A stretch of DNA of 64,000 nt from Acidobacteriota bacterium (GCA_029562975.1 JAKQTR010000038.1:62001-126000), one strand, 5' to 3'; positions 29,632-42,040 are shown, counted from the first letter of the stretch. Made by a program: numbers and translations. The notes: generated by a model not told the origin, from the letters alone.

Positions 29632-30423
29632 CTACTCCACCTTGAGCGGGAACGACGAACAGGCGATGAAGCGGAACCAGGCGGACTCGACGCGCAGGAG
29701 CCACACGAACGTGCACACCTCCTGCATGCCGGGGTACCACCGAACGTCGTACGTGCATTGCTCGAAGTCCGACCAGGCGGCCACCACCTCGCCTTCGTAC
29801 TCGGCAAAGCACGTAGCCGCCGTGCACATCGCGGCCCGCACGAGCGAGGCGCGGCTTGAGGGCGCGCGCCGCCGAATGACCCCGGCGTCACCCTGCAGCA
29901 GGGCCAGCCAGGCATCCACGAGGTCAATCGCCGCGCCAGGCGCGGACTCGAGGCTGTCCGGACTGAGCTGCGACGCGAGGCTGCGGAAGGCCCGGACCGA
30001 GCGGGACCCCGCAAGCAGCTGCTGGGCTCGGTCCAGGCCGTCCTCGTCCGGCTGACTCAGCGCCACGACGGCCGATTCCCCGTTGCGGGAGATCCTGAGG
30101 CGATCGCCCGTCCGGACGAGGACGAGCTGATCCTGCCGTCCGGAGAGCCGCACCTGGAAGTCGCCGTTCGGCTCCACGATCTTGCGCAGCTCGAGGCCGT
30201 CCGCTCCCAGCACGGCCCGAATCGCGCCATCGGCCCGTCTGCTCAGGCGCAGCCGCGCCTGCGTGGCCCGATCAACGACGTCGGTACGGTCCAGACGCCG
30301 CTGGAGCTGTCCGGCCGCGTCAGGCGCAGGGCCCCTCACAGAGCCAGAAGGCGCAGCAATCGAGCCCGAAGCGGCCAGCACCCATCCCATCACAACACAC
30401 CCGGCGACGTGGAACCTCCTCAC
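29632..30423 (-). CDS. Secreted protein of unknown function with cysteine-rich C-terminus
   Basis: This 263-residue protein starts at a GTG preceded by GGAGG at 7-base spacing. The start gives a signal peptide (VAGCVVMGWVLAASGSIAA). The middle section (about 35-135) is strand-rich (GDFQVRLSGRQDQLVLVRTG, GDRLRISRNGESAVVALSQP). The last ~65 residues hold five cysteines: AAMCTAATCFAEYEGE, DFEQCTYDVRWYPGMQEVC and a final ACSSF. Disulfide bonds in the periplasm or outside the cell are likely. No family is recognised. It lies downstream of the comEA-pilin-PilZ-AAA+ group on the same strand behind a structured 174-base gap, and it is coupled to the small membrane protein. Confidence 0.75.
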   Translation of the reverse strand: MRRFHVAGCVVMGWVLAASGSIAAPSGSVRGPAPDAAGQLQRRLDRTDVVDRATQARLRLSRRADGAIRAVLGADGLELRKIVEPNGDFQVRLSGRQDQLVLVRTGDRLRISRNGESAVVALSQPDEDGLDRAQQLLAGSRSVRAFRSLASQLSPDSLESAPGAAIDLVDAWLALLQGDAGVIRRRAPSSRASLVRAAMCTAATCFAEYEGEVVAAWSDFEQCTYDVRWYPGMQEVCTFVWLLRVESAWFRFIACSSFPLKVE

Positions 30424-30435
30424 AGCTGATCCTCC

Positions 30436-30470
30436 AGCCGGCGTCCAGCCCAATGGCCGACACGCCGGCT
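30436..30470 (-). promoter_or_regulatory. Hairpin directly upstream of the ribosome-binding site
   Basis: AGCCGGCGT (30436-30444) and ACGCCGGCT (30462-30470) form a perfect 9-bp stem with a 17-base loop. On the minus strand it ends exactly where GGAGG of the cysteine-rich protein gene begins, so it could control access to that site. Confidence 0.55.
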
Positions 30471-30489
30471 GCCGGCAACGCGCGACCTC

Positions 30490-30510
30490 CCCGGGGCGAA
30501 CCGCCCCGGG
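30490..30510 (-). promoter_or_regulatory. Very stable 9-bp GC hairpin in the 30.4-30.6 kb gap
   Basis: CCCGGGGCG (30490-30498) and CGCCCCGGG (30502-30510) are perfect complements around a 3-base loop. No T-run follows on either strand. It could be a Rho-assisted terminator or an mRNA processing/stability element between the AAA+ regulator gene and the secreted-protein gene. Confidence 0.55.
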
Positions 30511-30597
30511 CTGCCCGCTGCCGGCGACACCGGAGGCACCCGGTTCGTGCGCGGCCTCCCCCGCGCTGGCCGACCTCATGCGCCGAGCCCAGCGGCC

Positions 30598-32082
30598 TCA
30601 CAACCCCGCTGGCGCAACCTGCCCGCGTTCCTCCGGCGGGCCGTCGTGGACGCCCGTCGTCGACACGCCTTCAGGAGCCCAGCCGGCAGCGTTCGGGTGG
30701 CACTCCACACCGGCCCGGGCCGTTTCCTCCAGGTAGGTCTGCAGCGTGTGATAGCTGATGTCGAGCACGCGGCAGGCCGCCCGTTTGTTGTTGCCGCAGC
30801 GATGCAGGACGAGGCGGACGTAGCGGCCGCCCCAGGAGCGCAGCGTCTCGCCGCGCTGCATCGACGGCTCGAGCACCTCGCCGACCCCCGCGCGCACGAC
30901 CGCCGGCAGATCGGCGAGCTCGATCTGCTGCCCCTTGGAGAGCACGACGGCCGATTCCATCATCCGTTCAAGCTCCCGGACATTGCCCGGCCAGGAGTAC
31001 GTGAAGAGGGCATCCTCGGCCGCCGCCGACAAACGCAGCGGGCGGATTCCTCCGTGGCGGACCAGGAAGTAGCGGGCCAGTTCGAGGATGTCTTCCCGGC
31101 GGCTGCGCAGCGGAGGGACGTGGAGCTCGATGCCGCTGAGCCGGTAGTACAAGTCCGGACGGAACTGCCCCTGCCGCACGAGTTCCCCGAGCGGACGGTT
31201 CGTCGCCACGACGAGCCGGATGTCGACCGGATGGCTCGCGTTGGCGCCGACGCGCTCGACAGCGCGCTCCTGAATGGCCCGCAGCAGCTTGGCCTGGGCC
31301 GAGGCCGACAGGTCCGCAACTTCGTCCAGGAAGAGGGTGCCGCCCGAGGCGTGCTCGAACTTGCCCTTTCGGCCCCGGACGCCGGTGGCCGTGCGGTCCT
31401 CGATGCCGAACAGCTCGGCCTCCAGCAGCGAGTCGACGATGGCCGCGCAGTTGAGGGCGACGAACGGGCTGCGGCGCCTCGAGCTGAGCTCGTGGATTTG
31501 CCGCGCGACCAGTTCCTTTCCGCTCCCGCTCTCGCCCTCGATCAGCACGGTGAAGTCCGTGGCCGCCACGCGCTCGATGCGCTCGCGGAGCATGCCCATG
31601 GCCGGGCTGCTGCCGATGAGCGGCGCCGCCCCGTCACGCACGTCGCGGCGGACCTGCGCCGATCCCGGGAGCGCGCCGCCTCCGCAGGCGCAGTCCGTGG
31701 CCAGCTCCCAGATCCCCGCAGCCAGTTGAAGCGTGCGCCAGTGCTCCGCCTGGAGCGCGCGCCCGGGAAGCAGGCCGGCTTCGATCACCCACGCCACGCC
31801 CTCTCCTCGCGATGGAACCGGAATCCTCACGACTTCCGACACCTCGTCGGCCGGCACGGTCGGCGTCAGCGCGCCTTCTGCTTCCACCCTAATCCTGACC
31901 CAGCGAAGCGGCAACTGGCGGCGCAGCGCACGACCTATGGCGCCAGACAGGGCTTGGCTCGCCGCGGCTCCTCCGCCGCGGGGCGTGTAGCCCCTGAGTA
32001 CGTCGTCCACGAGACAACGGCGGGAGTCCGACGCCGCGCAGCGTCCTCGACCTGGCTGCGGCGCCACGGGGATGCTCTTCAT
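30598..32082 (-). CDS. Sigma54-type AAA+ transcription regulator lacking GAFTGA
   Basis: The 494-residue protein looks like an NtrC-class activator. A GAF-like N-terminal region spans about 40-140. The AAA+ core has Walker A GESGSGKE (183-190) and Walker B GGTLFLDE (247-254), with WPGNVRELERMM at 364-375. A Fis-type helix-turn-helix sits near 425-455 (NNKRAACRVLDISYHTLQTY). The L1 loop between ELFG (223-226) and KF (241-242) reads IEDRTATGVRGRKG instead of the expected GAFTGA, so the sigma54 contact is missing. There is no receiver domain. Its ATG overlaps the PilZ stop (ATGA). It may be a DNA-binding ATPase that acts without sigma54, or a repressor. Confidence 0.9.
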   Translation of the reverse strand: MKSIPVAPQPGRGRCAASDSRRCLVDDVLRGYTPRGGGAAASQALSGAIGRALRRQLPLRWVRIRVEAEGALTPTVPADEVSEVVRIPVPSRGEGVAWVIEAGLLPGRALQAEHWRTLQLAAGIWELATDCACGGGALPGSAQVRRDVRDGAAPLIGSSPAMGMLRERIERVAATDFTVLIEGESGSGKELVARQIHELSSRRRSPFVALNCAAIVDSLLEAELFGIEDRTATGVRGRKGKFEHASGGTLFLDEVADLSASAQAKLLRAIQERAVERVGANASHPVDIRLVVATNRPLGELVRQGQFRPDLYYRLSGIELHVPPLRSRREDILELARYFLVRHGGIRPLRLSAAAEDALFTYSWPGNVRELERMMESAVVLSKGQQIELADLPAVVRAGVGEVLEPSMQRGETLRSWGGRYVRLVLHRCGNNKRAACRVLDISYHTLQTYLEETARAGVECHPNAAGWAPEGVSTTGVHDGPPEERGQVAPAGL

Positions 32083-32519
32083 GAGCGAGTTCCTCTACCA
32101 AGGCGCATGCCATGGGCGCTTCGCGCCAATTGCGCAGCAGGTGGCACGGAACCGTCACCGTCACCCACGCCGGATTCGGGTAGCGACTTCCCAGCAGACG
32201 ACAACCGGTTGGCCGGCGGGAACGGACTACCCTGCTCCAGCTTCAAGCCAGCCCAGTAGCGAAGGCCCTCGGCACCCTTCAGGACGCCTACCCGGCTGTG
32301 GACGATGCGGCAGCGCCTGATTTCCTGGGACGACTCGGTCTGGATCAGGAGTTCCACCTCGTGTCCGGGCAGGAGCCTGGCGACGGATTCAACCAGCAGG
32401 CCCTCGGGCGACCGGTTGATGACGGTCAGGGGCGATCCCGTCCGAAGCTTGACTGAGGAGGCGCCAAAGCGGGCATCGGTGCGCGTCCTGGGGTAGGCTC
32501 TCCGTTCTTCGCTCGTCAA
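32079..32519 (-). CDS. PilZ-domain cyclic-di-GMP receptor
   Basis: The 146-residue protein starts with TTG at 32519, whose last two bases overlap the stop of the pilin gene (TTGA). This makes the whole group translationally coupled. The PilZ domain keeps both ligand motifs: RxxxR in ERRAYPRTRTDARFG and (D/N)xSxxG in TVINRSPEGLLVES. It therefore probably binds c-di-GMP. The sandwich continues through HEVELLIQTESSQEIRRCR and GLRYWAGLKLE. The C-terminal 30 residues are polar with no domain. It is placed between a pilin and a transcription regulator, which suggests a second-messenger input to that operon. Confidence 0.88.
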   Translation of the reverse strand: MTSEERRAYPRTRTDARFGASSVKLRTGSPLTVINRSPEGLLVESVARLLPGHEVELLIQTESSQEIRRCRIVHSRVGVLKGAEGLRYWAGLKLEQGSPFPPANRLSSAGKSLPESGVGDGDGSVPPAAQLARSAHGMRLGRGTRS

Positions 32520-33145
32520 AGCGCGGCCCACGCGCGCGTGGCCGGCTCGAACCGCAGCAGGCGCATGCGCCCGGTAGCCCCGAGGAAGCGAAGCGCGTAC
32601 TGTTGTGGACCGGGGCCCCGGATGTAGAGGGTCCCCGAGGTGACGGTTCCATCGGGACCGAACGACAAGATGCCGCTTCCACCGATCTTCAAGGGCGAGC
32701 CGCTCAGCGTGGCTCCCGATTCGGGGTCCGTGACTCCCGCGAGGATGCCGAAGGCGGTCCGCGGGAAGTGCCGTCCGAGAGAATCCCATGGCGTCACCTG
32801 GCGATCGACGGCCCGTGCGATGTCGGCGCTGCGCACGCCGTCGCGATTGCCGTCGAGGAATACGGCGTAGTTGATCCCGGCGCCGTCCGTGCGAAAGACG
32901 AGCGCGGTGTGCGTGCCGAGCAGCAGGGCCCGGGCCCTGACGCCGTGGGCGAGCGTGGCGAGATGGCGGGCCGCGGCGGCGGCATGCACGGCATCGCGCT
33001 GGGCGCCGACGCCTGGAGCGGCCATTGCCCCGATCGTGACCGCCAGCGCGGCGGCGCCCAGCAGGTCGATCAGTGAATGGCCGGCCTCCCCGGCGCGCCG
33101 GCCCCTCGACGAGGCGGTTCCGGGGAGGCCGTCGGCCGCCGTCAC
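32516..33145 (-). CDS. GspH/FimT-like pseudopilin
   Basis: The 209-residue protein starts at a GTG that overlaps the comEA stop (GTGA). A leader with basic residues ends in AG, and the helix HSLIDLLGAAALAVTIGAMA follows. The cleavage glycine and a +5 acidic residue (aspartate instead of glutamate) are present, and histidine stands at +1. Then come the FimT/GspH-like features RHLATLAHGVRARALLLGTH, ALVFRTDGAGINYAVFLDGN and ILSFGPDGTVTSGTLYIRGP. It looks like a minor pseudopilin of GspH/FimT type. In transformable bacteria FimT-like minor pilins bind DNA, which matches the pairing with ComEA. Confidence 0.87.
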   Translation of the reverse strand: MTAADGLPGTASSRGRRAGEAGHSLIDLLGAAALAVTIGAMAAPGVGAQRDAVHAAAAARHLATLAHGVRARALLLGTHTALVFRTDGAGINYAVFLDGNRDGVRSADIARAVDRQVTPWDSLGRHFPRTAFGILAGVTDPESGATLSGSPLKIGGSGILSFGPDGTVTSGTLYIRGPGPQQYALRFLGATGRMRLLRFEPATRAWAAL

Positions 33146-33474
33146 TGCGGGTCCGCCTTCGCTGCCGAGACGGTCAGCTGGCTCTTCATGCGGAGGAAGA
33201 GCTTCTCGCCGATTCCGCGGACGTTCATGATCTCCTCGATCTTCTTGAACCCGCCGTGCTTCTGGCGGTAATCCACGATCCTGGCCGCCGTCGCGGGACC
33301 GATGCCGGGCAGGCTCTCGAGCTGCTGGGCGGAAGCGGTGTTGATGTTCACGATGGACTGGGCCGCGGGCTTCGCGGCAGGCTGGGCCTGGCCCGTGAGG
33401 GCTGAGGCGGGGCCGCTCATCAGGATGACGGCCAGGGCGGCGCAAGCGGCGGACGCGAACGAGTGACGCACCAT
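33142..33474 (-). CDS. comEA: ComEA-like periplasmic helix-hairpin-helix DNA-binding protein
   Basis: The 110-residue protein starts at an ATG with AAAGGAG just ahead, and has a Sec signal peptide (AACAALAVILMSGPASALTG). The body is the ComEA double HhH module: VNINTASAQQLESLPGIGPA, then TAARIVDYRQKHGGFKKIEE and IMNVRGIGEKLFLRMK. ComEA binds incoming double-stranded DNA in the periplasm and ratchets it during natural transformation. The short form without a membrane anchor is typical of Gram-negative bacteria. It is the first gene of a four-gene coupled group; 277 bases separate it from the epimerase gene, holding only a small hairpin at 33676-33692. Confidence 0.93.
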   Translation of the reverse strand: MVRHSFASAACAALAVILMSGPASALTGQAQPAAKPAAQSIVNINTASAQQLESLPGIGPATAARIVDYRQKHGGFKKIEEIMNVRGIGEKLFLRMKSQLTVSAAKADPQ

Positions 33475-33751
33475 AGGCTCCTTTCCAGGCGCGGCGGAAT
33501 GCCGCGCCGCCGGCCGCGGCGTCCCGGGATCGAAGGCGGCGGAGGTCGGGCACCAGCCTTCGCCCCGGGGAGCGCCGCGCCGTGAGCCTGGGTCGCAAGA
33601 GCGGGACCAGCGACCGCACGCCGAGGATCGTGAGTGGATCGCGCTGACAGACGGGGGGTTGTGCCGACCGCGGTTAGTGCGGCGCTGCCGCACGGCTCAC
33701 GCCTCCGCGTCGATGTCGCCTGAAGTTGTCCCTGGCTTGCGCGGCGGGACG

Positions 33752-34696
33752 TCAGCGCGCGGCCGGCTCCGCGCGCGCCCACGCCAGCGTCCGGGCGATT
33801 CCGTCCTCGAACCTCACGTCGGGCGAAAAGCCCAAGACCGCCCGCGCGCGCGAGATGTCCGCCTGGGAATCCCTCACATCACCCGTCCTGGCCGCCTCGT
33901 ACACGGGTTCGATGCCGGAGCCGGTCAACTGCTGGAGCACCCGATAGAGACGGTTGATCGAGATGCGGCTTCCCGTGGCGATGTTGAAGACCCGGCCGGC
34001 CACGCCGGGCGTCTCGCACGCACGCAGCACTCCGTCGACGACCGTGGCAACGTAGGTGAAGTCGCGCGTTTGTTCGCCGTCCCCGTAGATGGCCGGGCGG
34101 CGGCCGTCCAGCAGGGCGCGGATGAAGATCGAGATCACGCCCGAATAGGGAGACGACGGGTCCTGGCGTGGCCCGAAGACGTTGAAGTAGCGCGTGGTCA
34201 CCGTCTCAAGCCCGTAGAGCGATGTGAACATCCGCGCGTACTGCTCGCCGACGAGTTTCTGGAGGGCGTACGGCGTCAGGGGGTCGGCCGGCATCTCCTC
34301 CCGCTTCGGCTGTGTCGGCTCGTTGCCGTAAACGGACGAAGACCCCGCGAACACGAGCCGCCTGACGCCCGCGTCGCGGGAAGCAATCAGCATCTGGAGC
34401 GTGGCCTCCACGTTCGCGCGGTGGCAGAACGCCGGTTCTGCGACCGATCGCGGGACCGAGGGGATCGCCGCCTGGTGGAGGACGAAGTCCATGCCCGACA
34501 CGGCGGCCCGCGCCACGTCCGGCTCCGCGAGGTCGCCTTCGATGAATTCGATCGCCTTCGCGACCGCCGCCAGGTTCCTGCGGTGGCCCGTGACGAGGCT
34601 GTCCACTACCCGCACCCGGTGGCCCCGTGCGACGAGCGCCTCCGCGAGATGCGATCCGATGAACCCCGCGCCGCCGGTAACCACGTACGCCGCCAT
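33752..34696 (-). CDS. NAD-dependent nucleotide-sugar epimerase/dehydratase (extended SDR)
   Basis: The 314-residue protein has the Rossmann motif VVTGGAGFIGSHLAEALVAR and the catalytic serine and YxxxK in VFAGSSSVYGNEPTQP and TPYALQKLVGEQYARMF. The downstream TTRYFNVFGPRQDPSSPYSG and YGDGEQTRDFTYVATVVDGV are typical of UDP-glucose 4-epimerase or UDP-glucuronate epimerase relatives. It makes nucleotide sugars for surface glycans; the exact substrate cannot be told. AGAAGGG lies just ahead of the ATG. It sits 40 bases downstream of rnpB on the same strand. Confidence 0.93.
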   Translation of the reverse strand: MAAYVVTGGAGFIGSHLAEALVARGHRVRVVDSLVTGHRRNLAAVAKAIEFIEGDLAEPDVARAAVSGMDFVLHQAAIPSVPRSVAEPAFCHRANVEATLQMLIASRDAGVRRLVFAGSSSVYGNEPTQPKREEMPADPLTPYALQKLVGEQYARMFTSLYGLETVTTRYFNVFGPRQDPSSPYSGVISIFIRALLDGRRPAIYGDGEQTRDFTYVATVVDGVLRACETPGVAGRVFNIATGSRISINRLYRVLQQLTGSGIEPVYEAARTGDVRDSQADISRARAVLGFSPDVRFEDGIARTLAWARAEPAAR

Positions 34697-34736
34697 TGAC
34701 GCCCTTCTCGAACGCACGACCCCGGTTCCGAACACT

Positions 34737-35252
34737 CCGCCGCAGTCGAGCCGTAAGCCGAATTCTGTGTCCCCTCGACTCGGCCGGGGCAGCCGCGTTG
34801 CCGCGACCGTCCGAAGCCTCGCTCGGGGCGACGACCATTCCTCTGGTCCCGTCATCACTGGCGGGATCGAGCGACCAACCCGGAGGCATGGAGCGGGCCG
34901 CTCTCGTGGCGCCTCCCTATTTGGTCTTGCTCCGTGCGGGGTTTGGCCTGCCACCCGCGTTGCCGCGGGCGCGGTGCGCTCTTACCGCACCTTTTCACCC
35001 TTACCCGCCTCCGTTCGCCGGCCCCTTGCGGTTCCGACGAGCTCCGTCGGGCGAGGTCCGATGAGCCTGGCCCGACGGCGCGAGGCACGAAGGCGGGCGG
35101 TATGTTTTCTGTGCCACTTTCCTTCAGGTCACCCTGACCGGGCGTTACCCGGCGCACTGCCCTGTGGAGTTCGGACTTTCCTCCCTTTCCGGGCACCGGC
35201 GCCCTCGCGGGCCCGGCCCCAAAAACAGCGGTCGTCTGGCTGACTGCGGCGG
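34737..35252 (-). ncRNA. rnpB: RNase P RNA, bacterial class A
   Basis: The catalytic RNA of RNase P, which matures tRNA 5' ends, lies on the minus strand. Signatures in order are GAGGAAAGTCCGAACTCCAC with AGGGCAG following (conserved region I), GTAACGCCCGGTCAGGGTGA, GGGTGAAAAGGTGCGGTAAG with AGCGCACCG following (region IV), GGAGCAAGACCAAATAGGG, AGAGGAATGGTCG, and ACAGAATTCGGCTTAC (region V) near the 3' end. The ends are set by P1: CCGCCGCAGTC at 35242-35252 pairs perfectly with GACTGCGGCGG at 34737-34747, 11 bp. At about 516 nt it is longer than the usual 350-420, because the helix before the 3' CGGCTTA is expanded. The 5' end is 12 bases after the upstream response-regulator stop. Confidence 0.95.
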
Positions 35253-35264
35253 AACCCTCCCCGC

Positions 35265-36638
35265 CTAGGCATCGGTCTCCTGGCGGATGTTGTAGTGCTC
35301 CAGCTTCTTGTATAGATTACTCCTCGGCGTGCCGATTGTCTCGGCTGTCCTGGAGATATTCCAGTCGTTCTCCCGAAGCTTCTCGACGAGGAACGCCCGT
35401 TCCGCCGACTCCTTGAACTCGCGCAGCGTGCCCGGCCGCTCTCCCCTGGCCTCCGGGAGGGATGCGGGCCCGCCGCCATCCGGTCTCACGGGTTCGGGCA
35501 GGTCGGCTACGTCCACGGTGTCGCCCGGCGTCATGATGATGACCCGCTCGATGGTATTCCTGAGCTCCCGCACGTTGCCCTTCCACCGCGCCCGCTGCAG
35601 GGCCTGCACGGCCGCCGGCGTGAAGCGCTTCGGCCGGAAGTTGTTCTCGCGGGTGAAGACATCGGCGAAGTGACGGACGAGAGCGGGAATGTCCTCGGCC
35701 CGATCGCGGAGCGGCGGGATCGACAAGGGGATGACGCTCAGCCTGAAGAAGAGGTCCTCGCGGAACTGCCCCTTCTCGATCTCGCGTTCCAGCTCCTTGT
35801 TCGTGGCGGCGATGACGCGGACATCCACCTTGAGGGTCCGCGAGGACCCGAGCCGCTCGACTTCGCCCTCCTGCAGGACGCGCAGGACCTTGGCCTGGGT
35901 CTTCAGGCTCATGTCGCCGACCTCGTCCAGGAAGATCGTGCCGCGGTCGGCAAGCTCGAACTTCCCCACCTGCTTGTCGGTCGCGCCCGTGAAGGACCCC
36001 TTCTCGTGCCCGAAGAGCTCGGACTCGATCAGCTCGTCGGGAATCGCGGCGCAGTTCACTTGCACGAACCGCTCGCGGGCGCGCAGGCTGTGCCGGTGGA
36101 TCATGCGGGCGACGAGTTCCTTGCCGACGCCGCTCTCGCCCCGAATGAGCACCGTGGCGCCGGTCGGCGCGGCGCGGCGCACGGCCTCGAACACCTCGCG
36201 CAGCGCCGGGCTCGATCCGACGATGTCGTGCCGCAGCTCGACCGCGCCCCGCAGCGAGACGTTCTCGCTGCGCAGACGCGTGGTCTCGAGGGCGTTCCTA
36301 ATCGCGAGCAGGATGCGCTCAGTCGCCAGGGGCTTCTCGATGAAGTCGAAGGCCCCGAGTTTGGTCGCCTCGACGGCCGTGGCGACGGTCCCGTGTCCGG
36401 AGATCATCACGACGGGCAGGTCCCCTGCGGCCTTCAGCTTGCTCAGGGCCTCAAGACCGTCCATCCCGGGCATCTTGATGTCGAGGAACACGAGATCGAC
36501 GCGCTCCCGCGCCACGATGCCGATGCCGTCCTCGCCGGTGGCAGCGCCGGCGAACTCGTATCCCTCGTACTCCAGGATCATCCGCATCGAATCGCGGATG
36601 GCCGCTTCGTCGTCGATGACCAGGATGCGCGGTTTCAT
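35265..36638 (-). CDS. NtrC-family response regulator, sigma54-dependent
   Basis: The 457-residue protein has a receiver domain (1-120) with acidic pocket VIDDE, phospho-acceptor Asp53 in FLDIKMPGMDG and Lys102. The AAA+ domain (about 138-375) has Walker A GESGVGKELVARM, the sigma54 contact motif intact as GSFTGA (214-219) and Walker B GTIFLDEVGD. A Fis-type HTH lies at the C-terminus (NWNISRTAETIGTPRSNLYK). Unlike the regulator at 30598, everything needed for sigma54 activation is present. No sensor kinase is nearby; htrA is 9 bases upstream, so envelope stress is a possible input (inference). Confidence 0.96.
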   Translation of the reverse strand: MKPRILVIDDEAAIRDSMRMILEYEGYEFAGAATGEDGIGIVARERVDLVFLDIKMPGMDGLEALSKLKAAGDLPVVMISGHGTVATAVEATKLGAFDFIEKPLATERILLAIRNALETTRLRSENVSLRGAVELRHDIVGSSPALREVFEAVRRAAPTGATVLIRGESGVGKELVARMIHRHSLRARERFVQVNCAAIPDELIESELFGHEKGSFTGATDKQVGKFELADRGTIFLDEVGDMSLKTQAKVLRVLQEGEVERLGSSRTLKVDVRVIAATNKELEREIEKGQFREDLFFRLSVIPLSIPPLRDRAEDIPALVRHFADVFTRENNFRPKRFTPAAVQALQRARWKGNVRELRNTIERVIIMTPGDTVDVADLPEPVRPDGGGPASLPEARGERPGTLREFKESAERAFLVEKLRENDWNISRTAETIGTPRSNLYKKLEHYNIRQETDA

Positions 36639-36647
36639 GATCTCCCG

Positions 36648-41165
<4,518 letters not shown>

Positions 41166-41186
41166 GGCACCAGGCGGCAACAAGCC

Positions 41187-41215
41187 ATCTGACCACAATC
41201 ACCCGGGGCTGTCAA
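41187..41215 (-). promoter_or_regulatory. Promoter of the polyprenyl synthase-ligA-htrA-regulator run
   Basis: On the minus strand a perfect -35 TTGACA (41210-41215) is followed after 17 bases by TGG-TCAGAT (-10 at 41187-41192, extended). Transcription should begin near 41180, 15 bases before the GTG at 41165. Confidence 0.6.
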
Positions 41216-41260
41216 CGCGGCAAAGTGCCTCGCGACAACAGGTTCGCCGCGATCAGGCAT

Positions 41261-42040
41261 TCACGGCGCGACCAGCGCGCGGTAATTGAGACGCACCCGA
41301 TCCTCCAGCGCGAGCCGGTCGAGGCCGCGCAGGCCGGCCAACGCCTGGAGCGTCAGCGCGAGCCAGGCGGGCTCGTTCCGCCGGCCGCGGTGCGGGACGG
41401 GCGCCAGGTAAGGCGCGTCGGTCTCGACAAGGAGGCGCTCCAGGGGCACCGCGGCGGCGGCGTCGCGGATCGTCCAGGCCTTCGGAAAGGTCAGGAGACC
41501 CGAAAAGGACACGTGAAAGCCGAGCTCGACGGCGCCCTCGGCCAGGCGGCGGTCGCCGGAGAAGCAGTGGAAGACGCCGCGCACGCATCCGCCGCCTTCC
41601 CTGCGGAGGATGGCCATCGTGTCCTCGTCGGCCTCGCGCGTGTGGATGACGACCGGACGGCCCGTCTCGCGGGCCAGGGCCACCTGCGCGGCGAAGACGT
41701 CACGCTGGACGCCGCGCGGCGCGAGGTCGTAGTGGTAATCGAGGCCGATTTCGCCAATCGCCCTCGCGGCCGGGTCCGCGGCGAGCCGCGCCGCGACGAG
41801 ATCCTTGGCGGCGTCGGGCCTGGCGGCGAAGGCCCCGGCGCGGTGCGGATGGACGCCGGCGGTGGTCCGAATCCCGTCCCAGCGCGGCGCGAGGCGGTCG
41901 GCTCGCGCCGTTTCTTCCGCGTCGGTCGCGTCAACCACGCAGAGGATCGCCTCGAGCCCGGCCGCGCGCGCGCGCGAGAGCACCGCGTCGAGGTCAGGGA
42001 CGAACGCTTCGTCGGCCAGATGCGCGTGCGAGTCAATCAC
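41261..42040 (-). CDS. tatD: TatD-family metal-dependent DNase
   Basis: The 259-residue TIM-barrel hydrolase starts at a GTG with GGAGG 4 bases ahead, overlapping the larC stop (GTGA). Metal ligands are in IDSHAHLADEAFVPDLDAVL (HxH), AIGEIGLDYHYDLAP (Glu), RPVVIHTREADEDTM (His) and GVFHCFSGDRR (His); the conserved ETDAPYLAPVPHRGRRNEP carries the final Asp. TatD enzymes are 3'-5' exonucleases or deacylases acting in DNA repair and D-aminoacyl-tRNA editing. Confidence 0.95.
   Translation of the reverse strand: MIDSHAHLADEAFVPDLDAVLSRARAAGLEAILCVVDATDAEETARADRLAPRWDGIRTTAGVHPHRAGAFAARPDAAKDLVAARLAADPAARAIGEIGLDYHYDLAPRGVQRDVFAAQVALARETGRPVVIHTREADEDTMAILRREGGGCVRGVFHCFSGDRRLAEGAVELGFHVSFSGLLTFPKAWTIRDAAAAVPLERLLVETDAPYLAPVPHRGRRNEPAWLALTLQALAGLRGLDRLALEDRVRLNYRALVAP

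Noticed and set aside
32143-32158. TGGCACG near 32143 as a sigma54 site
   Set aside because: The -12 part does not match (CGTCA where TTGCA is expected) and it lies inside the PilZ gene.
33676-33692. Hairpin GTGCGGC-GCT-GCCGCAC read as a terminator of the epimerase gene
   Set aside because: The 7-bp stem is perfect, but there is no T-run on either strand and it lies about 60 bases past the stop, so no function is claimed.
34752-35243. Several small frames over the RNase P RNA
   Set aside because: The region is covered by conserved RNase P RNA motifs and closed by an 11-bp P1, so the frames are chance.
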